A stretch of DNA of 64,000 nucleotides, from assembly GCA_003116995.1 (NCBI GenBank), contig BDSL01000097.1, positions 124,001-188,000 on the forward strand, given 5' to 3'. The notes under the pieces are model-generated. The model saw only the letters and a list, made by a program, of their open reading frames with translations, had not been told where the DNA came from and made no database searches. Made by a program: the position numbers and the translations under genes. Positions 1 through 11,264 of the stretch are shown piece after piece. Source of the DNA: Yamagishiella unicocca (taxonomy: Eukaryota; Chlorophyta; Chlorophyceae; Chlamydomonadales; Volvocaceae). Position 1 is the stretch's first letter. Each line of letters begins with the position of its first letter.

Positions 1-1
1 C

Positions 2-295
2 CACTCCCTCCTCAACATGTTCCTCGCCGTGTTGACAGCGCTGCTCATCATGCGCGCCACTGTTCGGTTGAGTCAGATCAACCAACTTGTTGATGGCAGA
101 GACGTTCTCCTTGTCCTTGAGGTCGACAACACGTTCGGCGATCCGCTGCCGTACCTCCGTGCCCTGGCGGCCGGCCAGATTGCAACCGCCACCTGGAACT
201 TTTTTTTGGCTATCCTCATTAGCTACGCAGGTTCCGATGTCGTGGTCAGGGCCAAGCAACCTGAGGGTCAGCCGCAGGGCGCAATGATGGCGTAA
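2..295 (+). CDS. C-terminal fragment of a putative membrane protein
   Basis: Only the last 97 codons are in the window; the frame is open from base 2 and stops at 293-295 (TAA). Two hydrophobic stretches are visible: one beginning at NMFLAVLTALLIM, and one around NFFLAILISYAG. Between them lies a mixed polar segment containing QINQLVDGRD and DNTFGDPLPYLRALAAG. The tail is short and rich in Q, G and P. The pattern suits the end of a multi-pass membrane protein, but I do not recognise the family. The gene has the same orientation as the seipin gene that follows, with about 1.7 kb between them. Upstream exons lie outside the window, so neither start nor length can be judged. Confidence 0.5.
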   Translation, partial: HSLLNMFLAVLTALLIMRATVRLSQINQLVDGRDVLLVLEVDNTFGDPLPYLRALAAGQIATATWNFFLAILISYAGSDVVVRAKQPEGQPQGAMMA

Positions 296-1962
296 TGCCG
301 GTCACAGCCAGGGGCCGTCATTTCGGCTGCATGTTCCTCCGGCGATCACAAATGCCAACCCATGCCGAATAATGAGTATGCCTTGATCTTGGAAGCAGTG
401 ATGGGATGCTGTGCGTAAGGTCAGGCGCGCCGTCGGCAAAACGTATTATTGTCGAGACTACATCTTTCATTCGTGACCCGTGGGTGCACCGAGTATTGCG
501 GGTGTGCATGGCTTCGCAAGCCGGACTCCACGTCCTACGAATAATGCAGGGCATTTATCGTGATGCCATCAGGGGGTGCGCCATGATTTCATGATTGGGC
601 CGGAGCGCATGGAGTCTTTGCGGTCTTTGTCCTGACGGCCAGACGCCGGACGAAAACATATAACATATAGTAGTACTCCGTTACATTTTCGTCGGCAATT
701 CGTTACTGGTTGGTCCCTGCAAATGTTTCGTATCCACTGTAACACAATTTGCTTGGCCTCTCTGGCTCCCTGATATCTCACAATCATTGTAGTGCGATAA
801 AAGACGCAGGGGGAGTCGTTTACAGGCCACAGCAAACAAGAGATTGCATGCCTACATCCCCTCACGTCGTGCTGGGGCAAACGGTTTCCAACGAGCCCCC
901 AGGCACCTTGCCGGATGTGGCAGGGCAATTTTGGCCGACCGTGCATTATTATGAACTCGTTACGGTCATTGTAAGGAAGGTATTGCGAACTGGAGTCAGT
1001 GAACCCTGTGACCATAGTAATCCACAAGGAACGACGAGACAGGCAACCTTGCGCCCGTTCGTTCATTTACTGTCGGCATACTTAAAGGCATTTCTTTAAT
1101 CTCAGCAGATAGAATGATAATCTCAGCAGATAGAACAGAAGAACATCAGGCAAAGGGCACGTAACCCCGCGGGTGTCGTTTTGGCTGCTCTGAACAGCGG
1201 AGCCCGAGGCAGATCGCGTAAGGATCGACACCGGCAATGGCACGGGGGGCTGGTGGACGCCAGCTAACAGGCAGCAACGAGAGGAAACACCTGCACGTTC
1301 CTGCCGCACATGCCCGAGGAGACGCGTTACGTAGCAAGTGTATTCTGGCGTGATCCAGCGCGCATGCATTAGACGCACTCAACCGCCCTCGTGCATCACT
1401 TTGCGGAAACGTCACTGCCAGCTGGCGCAATGAGGGGAATAAAGTAGGGTAGTGCGTGGTACCATGGACGGCTTTCGAGGGTTTTGAGCTTGGATGCACG
1501 GCAACGCGTTGCATAAATGAAATGTTAACATCACTTGCGCTATTTGTAATCTGTGGGATACATTATGCGCCATAGAGTTGCGAAGTGGAAGGGAGCTGGC
1601 TGGCTGGCGTTACCGATGAGCGCTCATGGACGAACTTGCTAACGAGGCGACGACCAATCCTAATAAGTGTTTATTCGGGGTACATTCTGTCTTCGAGGAC
1701 AATTAGGCTGTGCGAAGCAACGATTACGACCCAGAGCCTGCGTCTGTTTCGACGTCATGGGCGTTGACGCCAGGACGCCACCGTATGGTATGAACCAATT
1801 GCGCTTTTTTCCTTTGAATTTCTAAACGGATGTGGCGTCCATGCGAGCTTACCCACAAGCGGTTTTGATTGGCTGAATCGTTAGAACTTTGCGCACGACG
1901 TGCAGAGAAGGGCGCGTCGTAGCAGCTATCCATACGTCAAACAGTGAATCTTCGTTTAGGTC
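296..1962. other. intergenic region, no supported gene
   Basis: This is the presumed 3' UTR of the left-edge gene plus the promoter and 5' UTR of the seipin gene. TGTAA motifs (the usual green-algal poly(A) signal) occur near 738 and 969 and could end the left-edge gene. Long open frames exist, for example the minus strand at 569-1066 and 1146-1514. They have no splice support, no recognisable domain and no algal coding character, so I do not call them. Confidence 0.5.
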
Positions 1963-4900
1963 ATGCTGCTCCGCCGGGTGACTGGCTTCGCGCCGGTGGT
2001 CGCGACCTGTGGGGCGCTCCTCAGCGCCGGCGTTGCGATGCTGGGCTACGCGCTCCTCGGCTTCCTCTTCCTCACACGGTGAGATGATCGCCTAATTCGT
2101 CGCCCGTTTGGGCGTTGGCCGCGCGATCTTGTACGTTCGGCCGACCCGCCAAGCCTCTTCAGCCCGTCCCCTTAGTCTTCTGCCTCGCGTCAGTCCACGC
2201 TCGCGCGATATCCTTGCCACTCCGCCCTCCATAGGTACTATGCGCCAGCCTCGCACCACTACGTGCGCCAGCTTCACTTTGACTACACAGGCTACGTTGC
2301 CGTTGCCGTTGCCCCCCTGTCGCCGAACCTGCGAGAGCATACAGTCATGGACAACAGCAGGGCGCTGCCCGGCGCGGCAGCAGCGCTCCTGCCGAAGTCC
2401 CGCTTTCTGCCGTCTGGCACTCAGGTGCGACGAATGTCAGGTGCACGCGAAATGTCTGCGACGCATTGTAGCCTGTAAGCCTGGCAGGCCGCATGCGTGC
2501 CCGAAGGACTATGTCTGTCAAAGCAACCATTGTTGTCAGGAAGAATGGCGGAGGAGAATCCTGATGTGTGGGCTTGCGCCATTGCCGGGCGCCTTGTGTT
2601 GTTGGTCCAGGAGGTGGGCAGCGAATCTTACTTGCCATGACAATTACGGCGGCGGTGGGGGTTGATCTCCCACCGGCCGCTGCCGCTGCTATGCGAAAGG
2701 GTCGCAAACTCACTGTAGCAGTGTACGGCCTCGATGTACGACATCGTGGGGATTTCCGCTTCTGGTCGGTGCTCTTTGCGGCCGCTGACTGCCCTCCCTT
2801 TGGGCCCCCTGGTGGGGACGCAGTCTCCCGTGCAGGGAACGCCTGTTTGCCGACCACTCCTGCCCAGGGCTTTCATCGTGCCCCCACCCCCCGCGATTGC
2901 GGTGCTGTGCACGCGCCCTTCTGTCCGACGTGCACTCTGCCGGCTCGGTTTCCTGTCATCCCCACACCCCATGCCGCGACACAACGCCTCCCTCCGCACA
3001 GGTGGCGCTGCATGTGTGCCTGGTCATCCCCTGGGACCACACGGACCTGTTTCAGGTGGGGTCCGGGGCGGGGGCCAGGGGGCCCGGATGGAGCAGCCGG
3101 GAGAGGGTTGCGAAGAAAGCAGCGGACACCAGGCCGGAAACGGGGGAGTTGCGTGATAGGTGTGTATGGCTTCTTGCTCGGGGCCGGACGCATGGTTGAA
3201 GGCTTGGGATTTGGGTTCTGGTCGGGTGGGGAGTAACGGTATGAGGAGTTGCTGTCTCGGGGCCGGAGAAGGGAGAGGTATTGCGCTTAGGGTCGTGGGC
3301 GGGACTGGGAGGGTGCATGCCGCGGGTTGGGGAGCGGGCTGGGGAGAGGACTGAGGACGGGAGTTCGCACATTGCCTGGCTTGAGGCGGGTTTGAGGCAG
3401 GGTGACTGGGGCAGGGCTACGTTGCCAAAATGCACACCTCATTCCGTGTTCCATGCATAACCCAGTCCGCCCTCCCTCGAGCCGCCAGGTGACGGGTGAG
3501 CTCATGTCCAACGCGACCCACGTCACCGCCCGATCCATTCGGACGTACATCAACACACCGCAGCCGTACGTGTACCGTCTGGCAAGGTAAGTACGGCGAC
3601 CTCGGAGCCTGCTTGAGGCCGCACTACACGGGATACCGTACATCACGGCCGCGTCGTCCTGGAAGCTGACGTCATCACCCTCCCTCCCACCCTCCTCCCA
3701 CACCCACCCCGTCTGTTTCCTTCCGACCCCCGGTCCGCCACCGTTAGACGCGTGCCCAAACCGCTGCCAAACTAGTCCTCCTTTCACTGTCTTCTCCGAC
3801 GTCGGTTTACGGGTTTCCCCTGCGTTTTCCCGGCCCGGCCCGACCCCTGCAGGCAGCTGGTGCTGCTGCCCCTGCACGTGTTGGGCTGGGGCCACGGTGA
3901 CTGGGTGCACGTGGACCTGCCGCTGTTCGATGCGTACGAGGAGCGGGAGGATGCCCCGGTGGCCATGTTTCGCGCGCGGCTGGCCAGCCGCAACGCCTCC
4001 AGGGGGGGGCTGCCGCCGCCCCCCGTGCAGAAGGGGGAGCTGCACGTGCGGCTGCGGCTGGGTGCGAGAGGGCGGCGGGGGCAGGCGGGGCTGGGGGGCT
4101 GGAGGGCAAGATAGGGGCGACGGGGGGAGTTCGAGTGGTCGAGATCGGTATCGCCTTGCGGTATCACCGCGATAAAGGTAGCCTCGAGCAAGCACCACCG
4201 ACCCAGCAGCAAAGGGGTGCTCTGCCGGTATTGCAGTATGACGTCAGCACACGAGGGATATGCTGGTACAGGTCCGTCGTACGGGCAAAACGCTAACCCT
4301 CGACCTGACCCCTCACCCAACAGGCCTGCTGCAGACGGCGCTGTTCTGGCTGCGACCCGGCCTGGCTGCCAGCATGGTGCTACTGCTGTTGGGCCTTATG
4401 GCCGCCACGTGCGGTACGACGGCTGCGGTCGGTCTGGCCGTCCTGGCATACATGCTGCGTCGCTGGGTGCTCGCCGGCGGCGGCGGCCATAAGGCCCAGC
4501 AGCACGGCGGCGTGCTGTCGATCGCGGCGCCGCCGCCACCGCAGCGGAAGCAGCACCAACCGTACGGCGACCTCGACGACGCGTTGTCGTACAGCCTGAC
4601 GCACGCCGAGTACTACCGCGGCGCGGGGCTGCGGAAAACGTCGTCAATGGCGACGGACGACGATGAGCTTGTTGGCGCGATGCCGTACGTACGGCAGCTG
4701 CACGACAGGATGCCGCGGCAGGGCAGCGCTTTTTCCGAGGCGCAGCCGCACGACGTGGCGCCTAGGGATGAGACGGCCGCGGCGCCCCGCGGCGGCGGCG
4801 GCAGCAACGGCGGCGGCAACGGCGGCGGCGGCAGCCCGCCAGTCCACATTGAGTCGCCCGGATGGTCGGACAGCAGCGGCATCAGCATGTTGGCGCCGGC

Positions 4901-5546
4901 CGCCGCTGGCGGCGCCGCCGCTGGTGCGCCGTCGCGCCAGAGCAGCGGCGCTACGGCGTCAAAGGTAGCTGCCAACGCCGCTGGTCCCGGCGTTATGTCA
5001 ACAACAAGCACCGGACTGGCGCGGTCCCGGTCGCAGTCACAGGGGACGCTGGCGGAGGGCGATCGCAAGGGCAGTGGAGCCGACGCGTCGGCGCCGGCGG
5101 TGGCGGCCGCGAGGGCAGCCAGTGTGCGGCGGGAGGAACAGGTCGGCGGTGGCGGCAGCAAGCGGGTCAGTGGTACCTCCGGTAACGATGCTTTTGAGGA
5201 TGCGAGCGAGGAGGAGGAGGAGGAGGAGGAGGAGGAGGAGGAGGAGGGGTCCGGAGGGGATCTAGGGCGGCAACAGGAGGAGGTCGAGGCGGCGGGAGAG
5301 GAGCGCAGGCATGACGGAGGCGGCAGGGTCGGGGAAGGGGATGGGGAGGAGGGCGGAGCGTTTTACTATGACGGGGAGGAGGAGACGGAGCTGGAGCAGG
5401 GGGGCCAGGGCGAAGGCAAGGGCGCGGTGGTGGGGGCAGATGCGGGTGTGTCGGGGGCCCGCCGCAGCGACCTGGATCCGCAGGCGGACAACGAGGCGGA
5501 GAGTGGGGCGCTCAGGAGGCGAGCTGCGTTTGGCTGGAAGGCGTGA
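1963..5546 (+). CDS. seipin homologue (lipid-droplet assembly protein)
   Basis: Seipins are ER membrane proteins that form rings at ER-lipid droplet contacts and control droplet size. Exons: 1963-2078, 2235-2424, 3002-3055, 3489-3586, 3853-4061, 4324-5546; all phases match, giving 629 codons. Exon 1 encodes a short N-terminus and the first membrane helix (residues about 6-37). The luminal beta-sandwich follows: QLHFDYTG, then LPSGTQ-VALHVCLVIPW, DLFQ-VTGEL, ARSIRTYI, and LLPLHVLGW before WVHVDLPLFDAYEE. These match the family landmarks (FDYT, the L..P segment, the VTGEL strand and the LL..GW strand). Helix 2 begins at TALFWLRPGLAASMVLLLLG (after residue 225). The long C-terminal tail is cytosolic by inference, low-complexity, and carries a Glu run encoded at about 5209-5249. 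The tail makes it longer than typical 300-550 residue seipins. The start is the only ATG that places helix 1 correctly. Confidence 0.9.
5209..5250 (+). repeat. GAG microsatellite encoding poly-Glu in the seipin tail
   Basis: About 14 GAG/GAA codons in tandem lie within the last exon of the seipin gene, in frame. Flanking codons are also Glu/Gly-rich. It is likely variable in length between strains. Confidence 0.9.
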
Positions 5547-6200
5547 GAGGGAGTTTGACGGGGCGCCATTCCTGCAGCGAGGCCAGGTTGCGGCGGACCG
5601 GTTTCGGATTTGGGTGTGCTGGGTGCTGACTGACCGACGTTGCCTGTGCAAAAGCTATCATTTTTTGTGCACGGCGACAGGCTTTAAAATACCTGGGATG
5701 AGGTTCGGACTAGGGCAGGTATAAAGTTCCGCTTTGGCGTCGTCAGAATTGTTAAGGTACGCTGCAGCGCGGAGGCATGGCGTTCGTTCGCGGCTGGCGT
5801 ACTGTAGGTGCATGTTTGCGTTGGGGTCAAGGAGACGTGCATGCACAATCAGGCTGTATGCATGGAAGTGTGATTGGCTTTTGAATCTAATATAAGGGTG
5901 CCGTACGTCATCGTTGCATCACATAGGTCGGCCCGATACGCAGTTCTGGGACACCAAATGACGTCACGCTTTGGTAGTATACTGGGCTGAGGTTAAAGCT
6001 ACAGTGTCTCCGCCTTCATACGGACTTCCAGCAAGAACAACAAATCAATGATTTCGCCGTCACGCCTCCTTAACACTTTAGCAAAATCGTTTTTTAGCAT
6101 CTGTGGCTTGCACTTAATAACAACTGGTTCACAACGGGCTCCCGCATCTCACACTAAGGCAACCGGTACTTAGAGCACAAGCTTCCTTACTCGGCCCCCT
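5547..6200. other. intergenic region between the seipin gene and the nucleoside-hydrolase-like gene
   Basis: This stretch is lower in GC than the neighbouring genes and has no supported ORF. It should hold the seipin 3' UTR and the promoter of the next gene. I found no TGTAA poly(A) signal in it, so the seipin transcript end is unresolved. Confidence 0.4.
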
Positions 6201-9200
6201 ATGAGGATGTTTAGTGCGCTATGTAGAGGACGTAAGGGCGTAGACGTTGTCCAACCGACACCAAAAACGTCATTCACAGCCGCGCAGGTGGCCGCCATGC
6301 CCCCGGTCAACGGCAGCGTAGATAAAAGCATCAGCTTAGGTGAAGCGGGAGAGCTGTATGACCTACGGAGAGACGGTGGCATCCCTGCTGGAAGCTGTAT
6401 GTATATCCAGTCTGGCGATACCAGCGACTTCGATGGTGGGCTGGTTTCTAACCTGCGACCAACTTATCATCTTCAAAAAGTTCGACCCGCGCTGAACATT
6501 TCCTGTCGTCGCTCGTAGGGTACCTTATAGCTGCGGCGGGCCATGTATTGCAACAGCAGACGTCGCAGTTCGAGTATGTGATAGCGGTGAGTTCCTCCTG
6601 ACGGCCTCCATGGCTGAGCATGCAGCGGCGGGGGTGGGTGGTGGTTGGATCGCGAAGGGGGGTGGGAGTGCTGGCGGCAACCAGCTTGGCGCCGAGGGAG
6701 CTGCTTGGCTGCGTACGCCGCAGCGATTGGGGGGGTGCTCATCTGCACCGAATCACAGCCCTGGGGCCCCACAGCCCTCGTCGTGCCGCACGGATGGCCT
6801 GGTCGTCCCCGCACCCACACGTCGATGTGGGTCGGGAGAGCCATATTGCTGCCAGCGGTATCGCCGTTATGCTGATGACAGCACTGGCGGCTTGCGTGCC
6901 TCTAGATTTCGAAAACGCTGATGAAGCAGAACGGTCTTGGAAATAGGTCCAGTTGTTGCCCACTGTTCACTGTCTCACCGCCCTTCACTACCTCACCGCC
7001 CAACAAGCGGCGCGTCCCGAGTGACCCAAACAACGGATTACGTAATATGCGTCGTGGCGTCCCCCAGGTGCCCGAGCGGCGCGCCTGGAAGGACAAGAGC
7101 GAGACGGACACCAACCGACACGACCCCTCCTACTCGGAAGAGGTGATGGCCACGGCGGGATCGCTTCTGCGGCGCCTGTGTCCAGACGCGCTTCTGTGCA
7201 GGTGGGTGGGCATCTCGACAGGGGGCTAAAGGATAATCCGCGAATCCACGGCCGGCAAACCAAGGACGATGGTCCAGAAGAGGCGGCAGGGGGGAGATGG
7301 TTAGGGGGGCCGGGGGCAGAGGGAGAAGACCCAGTTTCACGACATGGGAGACGGGAGGGAAGAGCCTAGCCGGCGCCACCTGGGGCCGATTGCAAGGAAA
7401 ACCCGTGTACCCCGCCGGACTGGTGAGGTGAGGTGACTCCGGGCTAGTGCGCCGGTCCGTGGGCGACGAGGATGTGAGGAAGAAGGGCGTGTTGAGGCAG
7501 GAGAGGTTCGGGCTGGCGCAATAACAAAACACACAACAGCAGCAACACCAGCCAGCACCAGCAACGGAGCTCACGTGCTGTTGCCCCTCGCCGCTGCCCC
7601 CTCCTCCAACGCAGGGGCTTGCTCAACCAGCGCAACCTCATTCCCTGGAAGATGATGTTCAACGAGCCGGAGATGTACGGCCCGATCATCGAGAAGATGC
7701 CGGCAGGTGGGTTGTGGCCGGATGCCGGAAGGTGCGGGGGGGGGGGCGCCCGGCGCGGGTAGCGTGAGCCGTGAGGGGTAGCGCCCGTGGCAGGTGGCAA
7801 GGGCGCGTCGGCCGCTGTTCGAAGGGAGCCCTCCCTAGGTTCTCCCCCCCGCGGCTTTGGTCTGGGGTGAAAGGCCCCCTCACGTACCCCGCGCCACCTC
7901 TGTAACGCCTTCCCGACTTCTGAATCGTGACGCGTGACCTCCACCCTGACCGACACACCACGGCCTGCGCATCACGGACCCTGAGAATCTATACCCTAAA
8001 GCCTGCCACCCAACACCGCCACCCCACACCGCCACCCCACACCGCCACCCCACACCGCCACCCCACACCGCCACCCCACACCGCCACCCCACACCGCATG
8101 CAGTTGACGTCAAGTGGTCGCCGCTGGCTGCGCTGGCGGACCGCATTCGGAGTCCTGAGGTGCGCCCCGGGGCTGGCTGCGTGGCTGGAGGGTTAAACAA
8201 TTGCCCGGTTGCCCGACAGGGGAAGCGTAGCTTGCGCGTAGGCTTCGTGACACCTGCGTGGCAGGGGGTGGGATGCGGGCACTGGGGCTGGCCGAAGGGG
8301 AGTAGCAGGTGAATCCACATTAGTGGCCGATACGGTGGGTGACCGGGAGCAGCCATCACACCCGCCTACCACCACCACCACCACCACCACCGCCACCACG
8401 CGCCCACCCGGCAGGGTACACGGCACCCTCACTCAGCGGACGCCAAACCACGCGGCGCCTGTCACCCCACCCCTCCCCCGTCCCTTCCCCCCGCCCGCCC
8501 GCGCAGCTCGGCTCCGTGGTTCTGGACATGAACGGCTCCATGGGCTACCTGGACGGACTGGTGGAGCTGCTGGGGAAGGAGGGGGAGAAGGTGGGGGGTC
8601 AGGGGGCAAGAGGACGGGGGAAGGGGCCGAAGAGGGGGCGGGAAGGGCCGAAGGGGAGGGGGGAACGGGGAGGGGCTGGCCTTGGAGATGGACGCTCCGG
8701 CCTTACCACCTCCTCCTCGGCCCCGGGGCTCTGGACGGTGTCAGTGGTCGTGATGGTTGCATGTTTCGAGCCCCCCCTCCTCCTCGTCCACCTGGAGGTT
8801 GTGGCACCGATGAATGAGCGCTCTCCGCATCTCGCACTCCGCGCTTCCTCTCTCCCCCTCAAGACCCTAAAACCCTAAACCTTTCCCTCCCCCTTCCCCG
8901 CCCCCCTGCCCCCTCCCTCCTCGCCCCGCAGCTGCTGGGTGCCAAGATGAAGGCGTCCGGGCTGCCCGTCATCATCATGGCCGGCATCCAGGCCGAGGTG
9001 GTCGCACAGACTCTGCGTCTGCCCGGACGGTGAGGCAGACCAACACTAAAACCCTACTTAACCCCACCTCCCTGGATGGGGACGAAAATGTGCCAGCTGT
9101 TATACCCATGTCGTGTAACCGGTCTTCACGCAGCCTCCCTGGAGGGTGTAATGAGCCAGCTATCCTACCCATGTCGTGTTACCGGTTTTTATGCCACCTC

Positions 9201-10783
9201 CCTGGAGCGCACTCCCGTCTCCGTCCCAGAGCCTCCACCCTCCCGCTAGCAGCGCCCATTCCTCCGAGCCGCATGGGGCCTAAATATACCGCTGTCATTT
9301 ACCCACTTGGAGTCACGTGCCAGACGGCATTGGCCAATGCACGAATCGAACCTGCACGACATGGTAGAGTCCTGGTTCCCCTCTCAGCGCAGGCCGCCTG
9401 GTGTCACAGCATACACACCCAACACCCGACCGCGGCCCATTGCGAGTGTACCCCCCCCCCCGCCCCTCCGGCTCCGGTTGTAGGGATCCCCGCGCCACCA
9501 AGAACGCCATCTACTACCCAGACGCGGTGCGCGTGCTGCTGCGGTTAGCCAAGGCCCACGACGTGCCGCTGCTGTTCGTGACGAACAATGTGTGCAACAA
9601 GCTCATCAAATTCCAGGACGCGCCCGAGGTGTCGCAGAGGATGGGTCTGAGCGGCCTGCTGGACAGCATCTGCAACGTGTGGTTCAGCATGCCGCACCTC
9701 AAGGGTGGGTTGCGAGGACGACCCGTGGATTCGAGGAAAACAGTTTAGGAAAGACGGAGGAGGAGGAGGAGGGGGGTTTTGCGAGGAAGACCCGTGGATG
9801 CGAGAAAGACCGTTTAGAGGAGATGTTTCGAGAAGTATGTGCTGGAGAGCTCGCGGCTGGGTGAGGGGGCCAGCGGGGAGCCGCGTGGCTGCCGACGTGA
9901 GGCCCGGCAACTGGCGCCAGGGCCAGAGGTTTTAGGGTTCAGGACGTGCGAAAGCCGTTTCTTTCTCGCTTGTAGACATCCAGGACGCGACAAGGACGAG
10001 GGGAACTCCTTACTTCCCTTAACCTGCCGGTGATCCCTCAAGACGCCCAACCAACTTCCGAACCCTGAAAAAACCGCCTTCCTCTGTCGCCGCCGCCGCC
10101 GCCAACCCCACTGACCCATCGACCCACAGGCAAGTGCGTCCCCTTCGACTGGGTCGCCTTCTCCGCCATGCTGTTGTACGGCAGGCGTACGACGGCCATC
10201 AAAATTGTATCGCAGGAGCTCTGGGTCGGCAAGGACGACCTGTCCGTGTTGGTTCTGCGTGATCCCCGTGAGTGCAGGGGGGCGGTCAGGGGCAAGAAGA
10301 CCCGGTTGCACGACATGGGAAATGTAGCTGGCGCATAGTCTTCGGACACCTGGTGGGATCCGGTTTCATGCCATGAGGGGGGTTACATGAAAGAACCCCC
10401 CATGACATAAGGGGGAGTACATAAAAGAACCCCCAATGACATAGGGGCGGCAAGGGGGCCGGGCCGGCGTTGTTGGGTTCCAGAGGCCGGCAGAGGCAGC
10501 GCAGGAAGCGTGAATAGCTAAGGCCGGTGTGAACCGCCGGGGCTTCGGCACTGGCGGTAGGAGCCCTTTGCCTGGTAAGCGACGGCATGTTGCGCTGTTG
10601 GAGCCCCCAATGCGAACTCGCCCCGGCCCCCTCCCTCGAGCCGCAGTCCAGAGCAAGTCCGACGTGGTAGAGGCCAACCTAGCGAACACGGAGCGATGGG
10701 GCACAGCGGAGACGGTGTCCGACATCAATCTGGAGGTCATGTTGCAGCTGGCTAGGCACGCAGCGGCGCGCGCAGCGGCATGA
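6201..10783 (+). CDS. divergent nucleoside-hydrolase-like protein (tentative)
   Basis: Phase-consistent exons: 6724-6857, 7068-7201, 7615-7706, 8104-8159, 8507-8590, 8932-9029, 9484-9704, 10130-10267, 10647-10783. The 5' exons (about 6201-6400 and 6531-6586) are tentative. The protein would be about 449 residues. No clean family match is obvious, but the motif order parallels inosine-uridine nucleoside hydrolases. VVLDMNGSMGYLDGL sits where GPLTN lies, and LPVIIMAGI where V.LMGG lies. ATKNAIYYPDAVRVLL sits at AEFN..DPEA, VPLLFVTNN at the following strand, and VPFDWVAFSAML at HDP.AVA. A final helix, INLEVMLQLARHA, follows. The Asn of the AEFN motif and the Asp of the HDP motif are kept; the Glu and His are not. 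A possible DxDxxxDD remnant (SGDTSDFDGGL) is encoded just past the tentative exon-1 donor. If real, the enzyme is probably inactive or altered. Family assignment is inference; the C-terminal exon structure is firm. Confidence 0.5.
7324..7350 (+). repeat. dispersed repeat R1 copy
   Basis: This is a diverged copy of the R1 motif (AAGACCC, then a GTTACATGAC-like core, then a GGGA tail). It lies in the intron after the exon ending at 7201. Confidence 0.5.
8013..8097 (+). repeat. 13-bp minisatellite
   Basis: The unit ACCGCCACCCCAC is repeated about 6.5 times. It lies in an intron of the nucleoside-hydrolase-like gene, directly in front of the CAG acceptor for the exon at 8104, so it supplies that intron's pyrimidine-rich tract. 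Confidence 0.9.
8865..8880 (+). repeat. interstitial telomere-like repeat
   Basis: CCCTAAAACCCTAAAC is nearly two units of the chlorophyte telomere repeat (TTTTAGGG on the other strand). It is intronic, between the exons ending at 8590 and starting at 8932. Confidence 0.7.
9101..9190 (-). repeat. two inverted R1 copies in tandem
   Basis: Two stretches about 60 bases apart each read CCCATGTCGTGT then ACCGGT, the reverse complement of the R1 core seen at 10294, 11871, 15290 and 57513. Both are inside one intron of the nucleoside-hydrolase-like gene. Confidence 0.6.
9710..9820 (+). repeat. two R2 copies beginning 6 bases after a splice donor
   Basis: Two copies of the R2 motif (a GAGGA run, then ACCCGTGGAT, then CGAG(A)AAA, then a GTTTA run) lie at 9710-9749 and 9778-9818. 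The first begins right after the GTGGGT donor of the exon ending at 9704. Confidence 0.6.
10294..10324 (+). repeat. dispersed repeat R1 copy
   Basis: AAGACCCGGTTGCACGACAT followed by GGGAAATG lies in the last intron of the nucleoside-hydrolase-like gene. The following bases (GTAGCTGGCG) recur at 41077 within another R1-like copy in the MFS gene. Confidence 0.55.
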
Positions 10784-11126
10784 GGGGTTAGGGAGGAGGG
10801 GGAAGGGAACTCGGAGGTGAAGGGAAGAATTTCAAGGGGCAGCGATGTCTGTTTGGTAAGGGCTGCTTAGAGGGGGGGAATAAAACACAGAGCTCCGCAA
10901 CGAATGCCGCCACCCGCTGCCGCGCCAAAGCCACGGCCGGAAGCATGGACGATGCTGCGCCGGGCCACTGCAATAGTGGGGCAATAGCAGCACGTGGAGA
11001 GATTGGGGCTTGGGGCAAGTCGTAGAGACTGGAGTAGTAATGACAGGAGTAGTAATAGTTGACTGGATTCTTCTCAAATGTATCTTTTGAGGTTCATAAA
11101 CTAGCCCACTCGCTGGGGTGTGTCAA

Positions 11127-11264
11127 ATGCTGCTCCCTGCCCGACGGCTGGCGAGAAATGTGTTCGCTTCCCACTGTGTGCCTCACGGTGCCGGCCCCGG
11201 GCGCCGCTCCGTCAGCGCGCCCTATGACGACGAGGACGAGGTGCTCTGTGCTTACCTGACATGA
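11127..11264 (+). CDS. candidate small ORF, 45 residues
   Basis: An ATG-started frame begins MLLPARRLARNVFASH and ends APYDDEDEVLCAYLT. It has a basic N-terminal half and an acidic end. It is uninterrupted and lies about 340 bases past the stop of the preceding gene. I recognise no family. It could instead be the last exon of an unseen gene or a chance frame. No upstream splice acceptor, promoter or poly(A) signal decides between these. Confidence 0.15.
   Translation: MLLPARRLARNVFASHCVPHGAGPGRRSVSAPYDDEDEVLCAYLT

Noticed and set aside
569..1066. 165-codon minus-strand frame
   Set aside because: No ATG with context, no domain, no splice links, and composition unlike the supported genes.
9330..9410. 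tRNA-like stretch (minus strand GCAGGTTCGATTCG)
   Set aside because: The T-stem does not pair and no acceptor or anticodon arm can be formed.
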